A stretch of 45,709 bases of DNA from 2-01-FULL-41-26 sp964587505 (GCA_964587505.1 CAZPLD010000001.1:1-45709), one strand, 5' to 3'. Positions 31,210 to 39,180 are shown, counted from the stretch's first letter. The notes: a model not told the origin generated them from the letters alone. Program-made: numbers and translations.

Positions 31210-31418
31210 ATTGGTATAAACATAATAACCGTAATCTTTTAATAAAGCAATCAAATTAGATTCGATTGTAGCTGGCTTGGCCAAGAATGAAGCAGGGCTT
31301 AAAAACTTTCTGCGTTTGAACCAAGTTCGAGGCAAAATTGAGCATTCGACTGAGGCATATTACAATATGGCGAAGGAGAAGCGGAAATTTTAACGATGAA
31401 ATTGGTCAAACCTGAAAG

Positions 31419-31525
31419 GCATGCCGTAGGCCCGTAACGAAGTGGGGCCAGACATGCGCAAAAGTTTTAAATCAAAAAGGCGTAGAACGCCCCTAATAAA
31501 ATATGTAGTGTGGGCTCTACGCCTT
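31419..31525. repeat. Two long hairpins in the gap before the DksA-like gene
   Basis: GGCATG with CATGC and GGCCC with GGGCC pair across 31419-31458. AAGGCGTAGA (31477-31486) pairs with TCTACGCCTT (31516-31525). The gap 31394-31783 contains no supported gene. Confidence 0.6.
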
Positions 31526-31601
31526 GTATCTGAAAGCCAGTGATCCAATAACAACTCAAATCACCAGCAACAAAGATCTGAACTAATTATATAAAAGTGT
31601 T

Positions 31602-31784
31602 GGTGACACAGCAAGTGCCAAACTGTGGATAAGGTGACACCATTAACTCATGGTGACATTTTCTTGGTGTCACCATTAAAAGTTAGCCAATAATGCCATT
31701 TTATTAAACAACCAGCCACTTAGCGGCTGGTTGTTTTTATTAAATTCTGATAGTGACAACAGGTTGTAAACAGGTGGTGTCACC
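31602..31784. promoter_or_regulatory. Cluster of GGTGACACC sites
   Basis: Full 9-nt sites GGTGWCACC at 31633-31641, 31666-31674 and 31776-31784, plus partial sites at 31602-31609 and 31652-31658. They could be operators or recognition sites; two pair into a hairpin. A match to TTATCCACA lies at 31624-31632. Confidence 0.55.
31706..31740. terminator. Bidirectional terminator
   Basis: AAACAACCAGCC-ACTTAGC-GGCTGGTTGTTT followed by TTATT. It lies downstream of the methyltransferase gene. Confidence 0.75.
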
Positions 31785-32653
31785 TATGGAATACGCACAA
31801 CTTCTGGAGAAAATCCAATCTTGTTTTGTATTGACGAGAGGGCTTCTTTGTTTATCTCAATGCCGGTACAATCCCGATTTAGCTGTTTGGCTACTTTCAT
31901 GGTGGTCCCGGATCCCAGAAATGGGTCCAAGATACTATCGCCAGGCCGGGTAAATTTTTGGATAAGCCTGACTGCAATCTCTTCCGGACATTCTGTTGCA
32001 TAATGAGTAAATGCATGATCATCTTTTACCAAGGTTTTTTTTGCAATTTTTGTCATAAAATTAGGTATGGGTAGCCTGTGTTGTAATTCGAACATGGCCC
32101 TAAACAATATCCTTGAACCGGCTAACTTGGGATGGGTTTTGTGGTTCCAAATAGGATTCCAATATAGATCCCTGAGCGCATCTTCAATCAAATCGTGGTT
32201 TTGTGGGTTTAAACCTTGTTTTTGAAACACCAAAACATACTGAAATCGGGTACTGTTCTTTGCTGATGTGTCCAATGAGCCCCTATTTTTGTGAAGATAC
32301 CTGTCCCAGACACCAATGCTTCTAAGGGGGAGCTGGCTGGGCATAGATTTAATCAAGTCATCATGAAAGGGGATATATACAAGACAATCTTTGTCTTTGC
32401 GAAAAAAATCATGAACCCAGATAGCTAAAATACCGCCTTCTTTAAGGGTATGGCAACATCCTTGCCAGACTTTTGATATTGATCTTAAGAATTCTGTATA
32501 ATCTTCAATTGCGCTAAGCTGGCCCCGATCTTGCGAGTATATAACCTCATTCCAATAGGGCGGACCGGAAAGAACCAAGTCAAACTGATTTGCCGGCAAA
32601 AAAGACTGCATTTTAACGGCATCTCCAATGAAAACTTTAGTTTCTGTATTCAT
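31784..32653 (-). CDS. Solitary DNA methyltransferase (N4/N6, beta-like order)
   Basis: 289 aa. Catalytic motif IV SGPPYWNEV is near residue 29, with Gly where Ser or Asp precedes PPY in most relatives. A central target-recognition region (residues 100-210) follows, and the SAM-binding motif I DPFLGSGTTMKVAK is near residue 248. The order IV, TRD, I is that of the beta class. It probably methylates cytosine-N4 or adenine-N6. No restriction gene or specificity subunit is adjacent, so it is an orphan. Its stop codon overlaps the last GGTGTCACC of the site cluster. The ATG has no strong Shine-Dalgarno sequence. Confidence 0.9.
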   Translation of the reverse strand: MNTETKVFIGDAVKMQSFLPANQFDLVLSGPPYWNEVIYSQDRGQLSAIEDYTEFLRSISKVWQGCCHTLKEGGILAIWVHDFFRKDKDCLVYIPFHDDLIKSMPSQLPLRSIGVWDRYLHKNRGSLDTSAKNSTRFQYVLVFQKQGLNPQNHDLIEDALRDLYWNPIWNHKTHPKLAGSRILFRAMFELQHRLPIPNFMTKIAKKTLVKDDHAFTHYATECPEEIAVRLIQKFTRPGDSILDPFLGSGTTMKVAKQLNRDCTGIEINKEALSSIQNKIGFSPEVVRIP

Positions 32654-32740
32654 GGTCTATATAAATTCTCAAATTTTAAGCCAAGACACAAGCTGAATGG
32701 TCTCAAGAAGAGGAAAGGGGCTGTGTAATTGTCTATGAGA

Positions 32741-34102
32741 TTAAGGAGTTACAAGAGCATCGATAACCGCCCTAAAAGAGTCTCTGGAAGACCCGAGTAT
32801 TAAGTAATTTTGAAATATTGCATATGCAACCCCGAGATCTTTGTCCGGTATCCTCACGAAACGGAAATTAATGTTTGAGTAGACATCCGAAGTAAAAGCT
32901 AAATTGGAAGAAGGATTACTAATGTTGAAAAGTTTAGCAAGATCGCTAATCATTTTCGGCTCCCATGCATTCATTAGAGTGGTGGCCGAATCGTTGTCTT
33001 TCTGTGTTATTACAATGAATGGTCGCGCAGTAGAACTTCCCAATTGGCCATACAACCCAAATACCCACTCTTTGGTATCTAAAAGTCCAGTAGAATCGTT
33101 GAGTGTTGATGTGTCTATTGAAAGTTTAGTTAGAAATTCTTTAAAGCTATATTTAGACTGATTTTCATCAACAATATCAAATAATTTTATTTGACTTATG
33201 GCTGGCCGCCTGGCATTCATTTCGGCGGTTAATGCTGTCAAAAAGACGCTCGTTGAAGGAATGGAAACTTTTTCTACAATTCCAAGCTTGGCAAGCGGGG
33301 AAAGAATTGGTGTTGGTGTTACTGTCGGGGTCGGTGTAGGGGTTTCTATAACAACTTCAGGAGATAGTGTTCTTAAAACAAAGAACCAATATGAAAATCC
33401 TGCAACAAGAACCACGACGCCGATCCCGATAAATAACATATCGCGGTTGCCGCCCTTTTGTTCTTCTTGAGGAACGTAAATTTTCGGAGCCGGCGCTGGT
33501 CCTCCTGCCTTCGGAGCAGACGGAATCTTTGGAACATTAATGCCCGGAACGGTCTTGGGCGGAGCTATGGGAGCCGATTTTTGAGTTTCACCAAGGTTAA
33601 CGCTTGGAACCTTGAACTGTTGACTTGGCATTGCTGGTTTAGGAGGCATCGGTGGCGGAGGTGTAGCTGGAACAACCTGTTCAACCTTTCTGGGAACAGG
33701 AACTCCCATTGGCTGTTGGCCTTGCTTAAGCTTAGAAATGTCTTCATTCATCGTTCTTATAGAAGATTGATACTCTTTTACTCCTGGAGTTGGCAGTGGA
33801 GCGGTTGGAGAAGGAGCAGGTGCCGGTTTGGGCTGGTTAAACGGCTGGGGGGAAACATTAAACTGAGGCTTTGGCATTTCTGGTTTTGTCGGAACCGGAG
33901 GAGGTGGGGTTGATCTCGGCGCCATTGGAGGCGGCATCGGCGGTTTTGCCAAAGGTCCTGAGTCCATCGAAGGAGAGGTCGGGAAAGGAGGCTTCAGTGT
34001 TTGTGGTATAGGGGTAGGTGCCGCTGGACTTGTAGAGCTTTTGCTTAATTCTCTGACCAAGTCGTTTATGTCCATTGTCTTTGGCTTCTGATCATCTGCC
34101 AT
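32741..34102 (-). CDS. Proline-rich single-pass membrane protein, 453 aa
   Basis: Residues 1-220 are low-complexity Pro/Ala/Lys/Ser (PPMPPPMAPRSTPPPPVPTK and similar) and presumably cytosolic. One transmembrane helix follows (DMLFIGIGVVVLVAGFSYWF, about residues 226-247), then a Thr-Pro linker (ETPTPTPTVTPTP) and an extracytoplasmic folded domain of about 170 residues (KYSFKEFLTKLSIDTSTLND, WVFGLYGQLGSSTARPFIVI). The layout is common among CPR surface proteins; no function is known. It could link a cytosolic partner to the envelope. It is separated from the methyltransferase by 87 nt. Confidence 0.85.
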   Translation of the reverse strand: MADDQKPKTMDINDLVRELSKSSTSPAAPTPIPQTLKPPFPTSPSMDSGPLAKPPMPPPMAPRSTPPPPVPTKPEMPKPQFNVSPQPFNQPKPAPAPSPTAPLPTPGVKEYQSSIRTMNEDISKLKQGQQPMGVPVPRKVEQVVPATPPPPMPPKPAMPSQQFKVPSVNLGETQKSAPIAPPKTVPGINVPKIPSAPKAGGPAPAPKIYVPQEEQKGGNRDMLFIGIGVVVLVAGFSYWFFVLRTLSPEVVIETPTPTPTVTPTPILSPLAKLGIVEKVSIPSTSVFLTALTAEMNARRPAISQIKLFDIVDENQSKYSFKEFLTKLSIDTSTLNDSTGLLDTKEWVFGLYGQLGSSTARPFIVITQKDNDSATTLMNAWEPKMISDLAKLFNISNPSSNLAFTSDVYSNINFRFVRIPDKDLGVAYAIFQNYLILGSSRDSFRAVIDALVTP

Positions 34103-34255
34103 GCGATAATTGTCCGCGAATGCAGTGAGTGGTTACAATTATCAGCACCCGCCTTAGGCGGGTAACCTTTTGTACCCAATCGTTTCACTCTTGGACAAAA
34201 ATTTAATTCTTAAAGTCATTTTAACACAATCATAAAATAAGTTGTAAACACACAA

Positions 34256-34279
34256 ACAAAAAACCGAGAATATCTCGGC
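34256..34279 (-). terminator. Terminator of the 76-aa gene
   Basis: CCGAGATATTCTCGG followed by TTTTTTG on minus. Confidence 0.8.
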
Positions 34280-34285
34280 TGTGTA

Positions 34286-34516
34286 TTAAGCAGTTAACTC
34301 TTTCAAAATTCCCACCATTTGTTCAAGCTGACCAATACGCCGTTGAATTACCTCCCTAAATGCGTTCTGGCAACTTTCATTTGTCTCCCAATATGCAAGA
34401 AATTCTACGCTTACATTTTTCATGTTATCTACAAGTTTTCTAAAGTCGTCTCTAAATTTTTCAGGCAGATTGTCGATAATTTTTTCTGTTCGATCCTGTT
34501 CTTCAGGATTGTCCAA
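34286..34516 (-). CDS. Hypothetical helical protein, 76 aa
   Basis: A TTG start at 34516 is needed to open the frame (DNPEEQDRTEKIIDNLPEKF). The protein is all-helical and acidic, with a heptad-like C-terminal helix (REVIQRRIGQLEQMVGILKE). The family is not recognised. A terminator follows the stop closely, supporting a real gene, but no Shine-Dalgarno sequence is seen and the start is uncertain. Confidence 0.55.
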   Translation of the reverse strand: MDNPEEQDRTEKIIDNLPEKFRDDFRKLVDNMKNVSVEFLAYWETNESCQNAFREVIQRRIGQLEQMVGILKELTA

Positions 34517-34639
34517 ACTATCTAACTAACAAATCATTCAGCTTGACCAATAGCACTGCCTTCGATACCATGGTTTTTATTCCTTTTGTAAATAACTATG
34601 TAAGATTCTTATATCCCTTATCAGAAAACTTGTCAAACC

Positions 34640-34664
34640 AAAAATCGGCCTTTTGAGCTAATAA
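34640..34664 (-). terminator. CTCAAAAGGCCG-type terminator
   Basis: On minus, TTAGCTCAAAAGGCCGAT then TTTTGG, directly behind the gene at 34674-35042. Confidence 0.6.
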
Positions 34665-34673
34665 GAATCATAC

Positions 34674-35042
34674 TTAAATAGCCAGTCCTTTTTCTTCTAA
34701 GAACTCCGAGACCGCGCGACTGAACTGGGTTTCAAGTGCTATAACCTTTTTTCTGATTCCAGGCGATTCGTCAACGTTGGCCCCAAACGAGAAATAAATG
34801 GCGGATTCGTGTAAATGAGTCCTATAATCACGCTGTATCCACAACTTGGAGTGTCCGCTTAAGCGGGAGCCGAACCGCCACTCAACTGACGATCGGTTCA
34901 TCAGCATTTCTTTGGCATATTGGAGAGTGCCGGAATCAAAATACTTTAATCCGTGTCCGCCAACAATTTCGTCATATATCTCTATTACCCTGCGCAGGAC
35001 TTCTTCGGTCAGACTTTCCAGACGGATACTTATAGTCCTCAT
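34674..35042 (-). CDS. Hypothetical protein, 122 aa
   Basis: ATG at 35042 with AAAGGAG eight bases upstream, a strong start. It opens MRTISIRLESLTEEVLRRVI, contains WRFGSRLSGHSKLWIQRDYR and YFSFGANVDESPGIRKKVIA, and has mixed alpha/beta content with no membrane segment. The family is not recognised. It lies behind the pnp 3' element and terminator, in the same relative position that the 62-aa gene holds behind comM; the two proteins are not visibly similar. Confidence 0.68.
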   Translation of the reverse strand: MRTISIRLESLTEEVLRRVIEIYDEIVGGHGLKYFDSGTLQYAKEMLMNRSSVEWRFGSRLSGHSKLWIQRDYRTHLHESAIYFSFGANVDESPGIRKKVIALETQFSRAVSEFLEEKGLAI

Positions 35043-35106
35043 TTACAGCTCCTTTCCCAAGAACATGGCCCTAATCATACTATAATACTAATAACATTGC
35101 AAGATC

Positions 35107-35134
35107 AAAAAACCGGCCTTTTGAGCCGATTTTG
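35107..35134 (-). terminator. CTCAAAAGGCCGG-type terminator behind pnp
   Basis: AATCGGCTCAAAAGGCCGGT then TTTTTG on minus, the most stable member of the family. Confidence 0.7.
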
Positions 35135-35202
35135 TCTATTCCCAAAAGCTAAAGTCATGGCACTTTTTACATACCCGCACAGTTTGTAAACTTATAGCGA
35201 AA

Positions 35203-35408
35203 ACCCCTTCCCCGTTTTAGACCGTTTGCCTCCGAGGGTAACACAATGATTAAATTAATCGAAAATTTGCTTATACAACAAATTTTAGCCGGAAAATCCT
35301 GTAAGGAGGAACGGATGCTAAAATTTGTTAAGCAAATTAAGAGTTAATTTAAGCATTTGTCCGAAGGAGACCGAAGGCGCAGGCAACAGGTCGAAAATGG
35401 GGAGGGGT
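35203..35408. repeat. Inverted-repeat element C behind pnp (206 nt)
   Basis: The whole element folds back on itself. Outer arms begin ACCCCTTCCCC and end GGGGAGGGGT; a middle stem pairs TTAAATTAA (35250-35258) with TTAATTTAA (35344-35352); the inner stem is 22 bp (35264-35289 with 35317-35338, one 3-nt bulge). The right end is seven bases from the pnp stop. A 33-codon plus-strand ORF (35246-35347) with GAGGG upstream lies inside. Confidence 0.85.
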
Positions 35409-35415
35409 GGAGTGC

Positions 35416-37524
35416 CTATCTTTTGCCTTTCATCGTCAAACTTATCTTCCCCATATCGTCAACCGCTTTGACCCAAACGTGGACTTTTTGACCCATTTTT
35501 AAGACATCGGTTACCTTGTTCACTCTTTGCTGGCTTATCTCCGAAATGTGTACCATGCCGTCTTTGCTGGGCATTATTTCAACAAAAGCTCCGAAGTCTC
35601 TGATGCTTACTACAGTGCCGTCAAATTCATCTCCGGATTTTACTTCATAAGTAACTTCTGCAATAAGAGCCAGGGCTTTTTTCATTCCTTCCGGAGTCAT
35701 TGAGGTGACAAATACCGAGCCGTCGTCCTCAATATCTATTTCGGCTCCCGTTTTTTCTATGATTTCATTGATTATCTTACCTCCCGGACCGATAAGGGCG
35801 CCGATTTTAGCCGGGTTAATCTTAACCGTCTCCACCCGGGGAGCATGCGGAGATAATTCCGGCCGGTGAGTGCCGATTGCTTTTTCCATTGCCGCTAATA
35901 TTTCCAAGCGGGCTTTTTTGGCCTGCGCCAATGTTTTCTCAACTATCTCAACGGTAATACCCTCAACTTTTACATCCATCTGCATTCCAGTAACGCCGTC
36001 TTTGGTTCCGGCAACTTTCAAATCCATATCGCCATGATGGTCTTCGGGGCCTTGAATATCAGTAAGAATTTTATATTTATCTCCCTTCTCATCAAGCATC
36101 AAACCCATGGCAATACCGGCAGCAGGAGACTTAATAGGAACGCCTCCGTCCATCAACGCCAATGAGGAACCGCATACGGAAGCCATGGAAGAAGAACCAT
36201 TGGATGAGAGGATTTCTGAAACAACTCTTATTGTGTAGGGGAATTTATCCTTAGGCGGAATTATCGGCTCAAGAGATCTTTCCGCCAAAGCGCCATGGCC
36301 AATTTCACGACGCCCGCCACCGCCCATACGGCCAACCTCGCCGACACTGAAAGGCGGGAAAACATAGTGGTGCATGAAGCGTTTTTTGGTAAGATCTATT
36401 TCCATCGTCTCTACCCATTGTTCAAGACCCGGAGCGGCCAAAGTCAAAACAGAAAGAGCTTGAGTGGTTCCGCGATTGAAGAGCCCTGTTCCATGCGAGT
36501 GGGGGAGAATGCCAACTTCCGCGTTCAACGGCCTTAGTTCATCAATCTTTCTGCCGTCCGGCCTCTTTTCTCCGGTAATAATATTCCTGTGAACAATGCG
36601 GTCTATTTCTTCTTCGTATATAGACCCGGCTTCGTCAATTTTTTTTCCCAATTCCGGATGTTCTTTGTATTGTTCTTTAATGTAATCTATTAATTCCTCT
36701 TTAACCTGTCCGAGGCCTTCGTAAAATTCCGATTTATTTTTCCCCGGAGCATAGAGAGTCTTTTCCAGTTTGGGATCGGCAAAGTTCCTGACTGCCAAAA
36801 CAAGCGCTTCATCGTGAGTGAATACTGACAACTCTTTTTTCTTCGGAGCTAACTCTTTGGCAATCTTATTCTGCAATTTAATTAAGACCTGAAATTCTTT
36901 AAAACCGGCGGCTATAGCATCGGCCATATCCTTTTCGGGAACTATTTTAGCTCCAGCTTCAATCATATTTATTCTATTGGCAGTTCCAGCAACTATAATG
37001 TCAAAGTCGCTTTCAGCTCTTTCTTTGTAGGTAGGGTTAAAGACCAATTTACCTCCAATTCTTCCAACTCTGACTCCGGCAATGGGGCCATCAAAAGGGA
37101 TATCCGAGGTCGTGAGGGCCAGTGATGCCCCAAAAAGAGCCGGCATATCAGGGTCGTTAATGCCGTCAAAAGAAAGGACGGTTGCGACGACTTGAATTTC
37201 ATTTCTGATGTTGTGATTAAAACGGGGACGGATTGCGCGGTCAATTACCCGGCCGGTTAAAATAGCTTCGTCCGTGGGGCGAGTTTCGCGCTTTATCCAT
37301 TTGGAGCCCTTTATCTTGCCAGCGGCATAATATTTTTCTTCGTAATCCACCGAGAGCGGCATGTAGTCCACCTGCTTTTGGTGAGCCGACATAGTGGCGT
37401 TAATAAGCACCGTTGTCTCGCCGTACTGAACACGGCAAGAGCCATTGGCTTGCCCGCCGAGACGCCCAAATTCCACCATTAATGGCTTACCGGCAAACTC
37501 TTCCTTATATGTTTTAATTCCCAT
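35416..37524 (-). CDS. pnp: Polyribonucleotide nucleotidyltransferase (PNPase)
   Basis: 702 aa from the ATG at 37524. Two RNase PH domains (MSAHQKQVDYMPLSVDYEEK and SHGTGLFNRGTTQALSVLTL, plus GGGRREIGHGALAERSL) flank the helical domain. Then come KH (AKIGALIGPGGKIINEIIEK) and S1 (GTVVSIRDFGAFVEIMPSKD) domains, so the enzyme is complete. It degrades RNA 3' to 5' with phosphate and can add tails. The order is rpsO, NYN nuclease, pnp. A putative extended -10 lies at 37691-37699, and the leader carries an 11-bp hairpin at 37590-37625. A very long palindrome lies further upstream and a second long inverted repeat follows the stop. Confidence 0.98.
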   Translation of the reverse strand: MGIKTYKEEFAGKPLMVEFGRLGGQANGSCRVQYGETTVLINATMSAHQKQVDYMPLSVDYEEKYYAAGKIKGSKWIKRETRPTDEAILTGRVIDRAIRPRFNHNIRNEIQVVATVLSFDGINDPDMPALFGASLALTTSDIPFDGPIAGVRVGRIGGKLVFNPTYKERAESDFDIIVAGTANRINMIEAGAKIVPEKDMADAIAAGFKEFQVLIKLQNKIAKELAPKKKELSVFTHDEALVLAVRNFADPKLEKTLYAPGKNKSEFYEGLGQVKEELIDYIKEQYKEHPELGKKIDEAGSIYEEEIDRIVHRNIITGEKRPDGRKIDELRPLNAEVGILPHSHGTGLFNRGTTQALSVLTLAAPGLEQWVETMEIDLTKKRFMHHYVFPPFSVGEVGRMGGGGRREIGHGALAERSLEPIIPPKDKFPYTIRVVSEILSSNGSSSMASVCGSSLALMDGGVPIKSPAAGIAMGLMLDEKGDKYKILTDIQGPEDHHGDMDLKVAGTKDGVTGMQMDVKVEGITVEIVEKTLAQAKKARLEILAAMEKAIGTHRPELSPHAPRVETVKINPAKIGALIGPGGKIINEIIEKTGAEIDIEDDGSVFVTSMTPEGMKKALALIAEVTYEVKSGDEFDGTVVSIRDFGAFVEIMPSKDGMVHISEISQQRVNKVTDVLKMGQKVHVWVKAVDDMGKISLTMKGKR

Positions 37525-37589
37525 GACCAAATACCAACAAAAGGGTGAGCCCGTCCTTCGCTAAAGCTTCGGAGGGTAAAAAACAATCC

Positions 37590-37625
37590 TGGCCAAATTC
37601 CTCGATTAGTCAAAGAATTTGGCCA
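37590..37625 (-). repeat. Hairpin in the pnp leader
   Basis: TGGCCAAATTC (37590-37600) and GAATTTGGCCA (37615-37625) form an 11-bp perfect stem with a 14-nt loop, about 65-100 nt before the pnp ATG. It is a candidate RNase III or PNPase control site. Confidence 0.65.
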
Positions 37626-37690
37626 ATATTGCAAGCCCCATTAGTATTGTCGTTTAACGCTTTTGGTTGGTTGTTAATTAACTCGGTTTG

Positions 37691-37699
37691 AATATAGCA
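37691..37699 (-). promoter_or_regulatory. Putative pnp promoter (extended -10)
   Basis: TGC-TATATT on minus; no clear -35. It predicts a leader of about 160 nt. Confidence 0.4.
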
Positions 37700-37745
37700 C
37701 AACTTCATTAAAAAATCCAGCTCTTCTCATCAATTTTCTGAATCG

Positions 37746-37864
37746 CTCACACAACCTCTATGCCTGACTACGGAGCTAATTTCAGAAATACAATGGGGGT
37801 CTTTGCATGCAAAGACCCCCATTGTATTGGCATGCTCCCTCCGCATGCGTAGAGGTTGTGTGAG
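37746..37864. repeat. Giant palindrome between the NYN gene and pnp
   Basis: A 40-nt perfect palindrome without a loop (37788-37827, centre GCATGC, arms rich in GGGGG/CCCCC) sits inside outer arms CTCACACAACCTCTA (37746-37760) and TAGAGGTTGTGTGAG (37850-37864), 15 bp perfect. No ORF is present. Confidence 0.92.
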
Positions 37865-37912
37865 CTATTGAACGAAGAGTGAAGAAGTACTGAGTGGAGC
37901 ACCGCGAATGTG

Positions 37913-38425
37913 CTATTTGAGTAAAATCTTGTCTTTCAATTCCTCCAAGTCCGTGAAATTATTGGCAACATCTATCAACTTAGAACTGGTGCTCCTTTTG
38001 AACCCTGCCACTTCGACAATTGTCCCATTGAACTTAAGAAATTCCACCAACGGCTCATAGTCGCCATCCCCTGAAACAAGCACAATAACATCGACTAATT
38101 TAGAGAGGGTGATAGCGTCAATTGCAATCGCCACATCCCAGTCGCCCTTTTTCATCCCTCCGGGGAATATTTGTAAATCTTTGGACTTCAACTCATACCC
38201 GGCCTTTTCCAGCGCGTCAAAAAACGCTTTTTCTTCCTTTGTGTCTGACTTAATTACATAGGCAATGGCCCTAACTAATTGTCTGTTCGCGGTGGCTAAT
38301 TTCAAAAGTTCCCGGAAATTTACCCGTGATTTATAAAGGTTTTTGGCCGAATGATACATGTTTGAAACATCAACAAACACGCCTATCCGGTGGTTCTTTC
38401 TTTGAGGTACGGTTATCTTGTGCAT
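37913..38425 (-). CDS. NYN-domain (LabA/DUF88-like) nuclease
   Basis: 170 aa, a single NYN domain of the PIN-like fold. Acidic sites are visible in RIGVFVDVSNMYHSA, GDWDVAIAIDAI and VLVSGDGDYEPLVEFLK, the expected metal-binding Asp set. Members are RNases or RNA-binding proteins. Its place between rpsO and pnp suggests a role in RNA turnover with PNPase. A 29-nt palindrome lies between the rpsO stop and this ATG, and a giant palindrome follows the stop. Confidence 0.9.
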   Translation of the reverse strand: MHKITVPQRKNHRIGVFVDVSNMYHSAKNLYKSRVNFRELLKLATANRQLVRAIAYVIKSDTKEEKAFFDALEKAGYELKSKDLQIFPGGMKKGDWDVAIAIDAITLSKLVDVIVLVSGDGDYEPLVEFLKFNGTIVEVAGFKRSTSSKLIDVANNFTDLEELKDKILLK

Positions 38426-38433
38426 ACTTTTAG

Positions 38434-38462
38434 TTACTATACTGGTCAGACCAGTATAGTAA
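38434..38462. repeat. Perfect palindrome between rpsO and the NYN gene
   Basis: TTACTATACTGGTC, one central A, GACCAGTATAGTAA. It could be an operator or an mRNA processing hairpin; it lacks a T-run for termination. Confidence 0.85.
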
Positions 38463-38466
38463 TGAC

Positions 38467-38733
38467 TTATTTATTGAGTCCTAATTTCTTTATTACCGAA
38501 GCGTGTCTTTTGGGGGCTTCTCTTTTCAGATAGTCCAAAAGGCGCTTTCTTTTTGATACCATTTTCAAAAGCCCGAGACGAGAACTGTTGTCTTTGCCGT
38601 GCTTCTTTAGATGCTTGGCCAGCTGTTCAATTTCCTCGGTAAACAAAGCGATCTGCGCTTCGGCAGACCCGGTATCTTTGTCGTGGATTTGAACCTTTTC
38701 GATGACTTTTAATTTTTCTTTAGGAGTTAGCAT
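38467..38733 (-). CDS. rpsO: 30S ribosomal protein S15
   Basis: 88 aa, the normal length. The S15 signature is plain: HDKDTGSAEAQIALFTEEIE, LAKHLKKHGKDNSSRLGLLK and KRKRLLDYLKREAPKRHASV. It binds 16S rRNA h20-h22 early in 30S assembly. It is first in the rpsO, NYN, pnp run, like rpsO-pnp in many bacteria. A promoter (TTGCAA-17-TATTAT with TGC before the -10) lies upstream. The Shine-Dalgarno sequence is weak. Confidence 0.98.
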   Translation of the reverse strand: MLTPKEKLKVIEKVQIHDKDTGSAEAQIALFTEEIEQLAKHLKKHGKDNSSRLGLLKMVSKRKRLLDYLKREAPKRHASVIKKLGLNK

Positions 38734-38752
38734 ATCGTTTTAACGCTAAGAT

Positions 38753-38781
38753 ATAATAGCATGTTTTAAATTTATTTGCAA
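38753..38781 (-). promoter_or_regulatory. rpsO promoter
   Basis: TTGCAA (38776-38781), 17-nt spacer, TATTAT (38753-38758), with the extended TGC element. Confidence 0.65.
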
Positions 38782-38785
38782 TAAT

Positions 38786-38820
38786 CAAAATAAAACCGCC
38801 AAAATTGGATAAATGGCGGG
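38786..38820 (-). terminator. Terminator of the 85-aa gene
   Basis: CCGCC...GGCGG stem followed by TTTTATTTT on minus. Confidence 0.7.
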
Positions 38821-38831
38821 TGTTTATTTTA

Positions 38832-39089
38832 TTATTTTTGGTCCAAAAGCTTGGTCAAACTTTCGTTTAAATCAGAACTCGGCCAGTCGTCAATACTGCC
38901 GATTTGTTTCTTAATCTTTTCGGCGGTTTCAATTATTTCCATCGCCTCTTCGTGTTTTTGACATTTAGCAACAATCTGGCCATTGGATGCTGTGACTTCG
39001 TAAGTCCAGTCCCTTTCAACCCGCCATGGCAGAGGATTGTTCAACATTTGGTGGAAAAGCAAGTATCTAATCATTTTTTCTTGCGTCAT
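38832..39089 (-). CDS. Hypothetical protein, 85 aa
   Basis: ATG at 39089 after AAGGA at eight bases. The sequence MTQEKMIRYLLFHQMLNNPL continues into an aromatic strand (WRVERDWTYEVTASNGQIVA) and a helix (KHEEAMEIIETAEKIKKQIG). It is small, soluble and alpha/beta. The family is not recognised. It has its own terminator and is divergent from the Xer recombinase gene. Confidence 0.68.
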   Translation of the reverse strand: MTQEKMIRYLLFHQMLNNPLPWRVERDWTYEVTASNGQIVAKCQKHEEAMEIIETAEKIKKQIGSIDDWPSSDLNESLTKLLDQK

Positions 39090-39152
39090 GGTTAGTCCTT
39101 TTTAAAAAATCTTAAACAAAACTAGCACCCAAGTCCCTGATTGTAAAGGTAC

Positions 39153-39180
39153 TTACATTTTGCGACGTAGGAGTTATAAT
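39153..39180 (+). promoter_or_regulatory. Promoter of the Xer recombinase gene
   Basis: TTACAT (39153-39158), 16-nt spacer, TATAAT (39175-39180). Seven bases separate the -10 from the ATG at 39188, so a leader of zero or one base is predicted. Confidence 0.65.

Noticed and set aside
31254..31393. Plus-strand open stretch ending EAYYNMAKEKRKF
   Set aside because: It looks protein-like but has no clear start codon or ribosome site, and it overlaps the 5' region of the DksA-like gene.
31624..31632. Exact DnaA-box match as evidence for oriC
   Set aside because: One perfect 9-mer is expected by chance about once per few windows of this size, and no dnaA, dnaN or AT-rich unwinding region is nearby.
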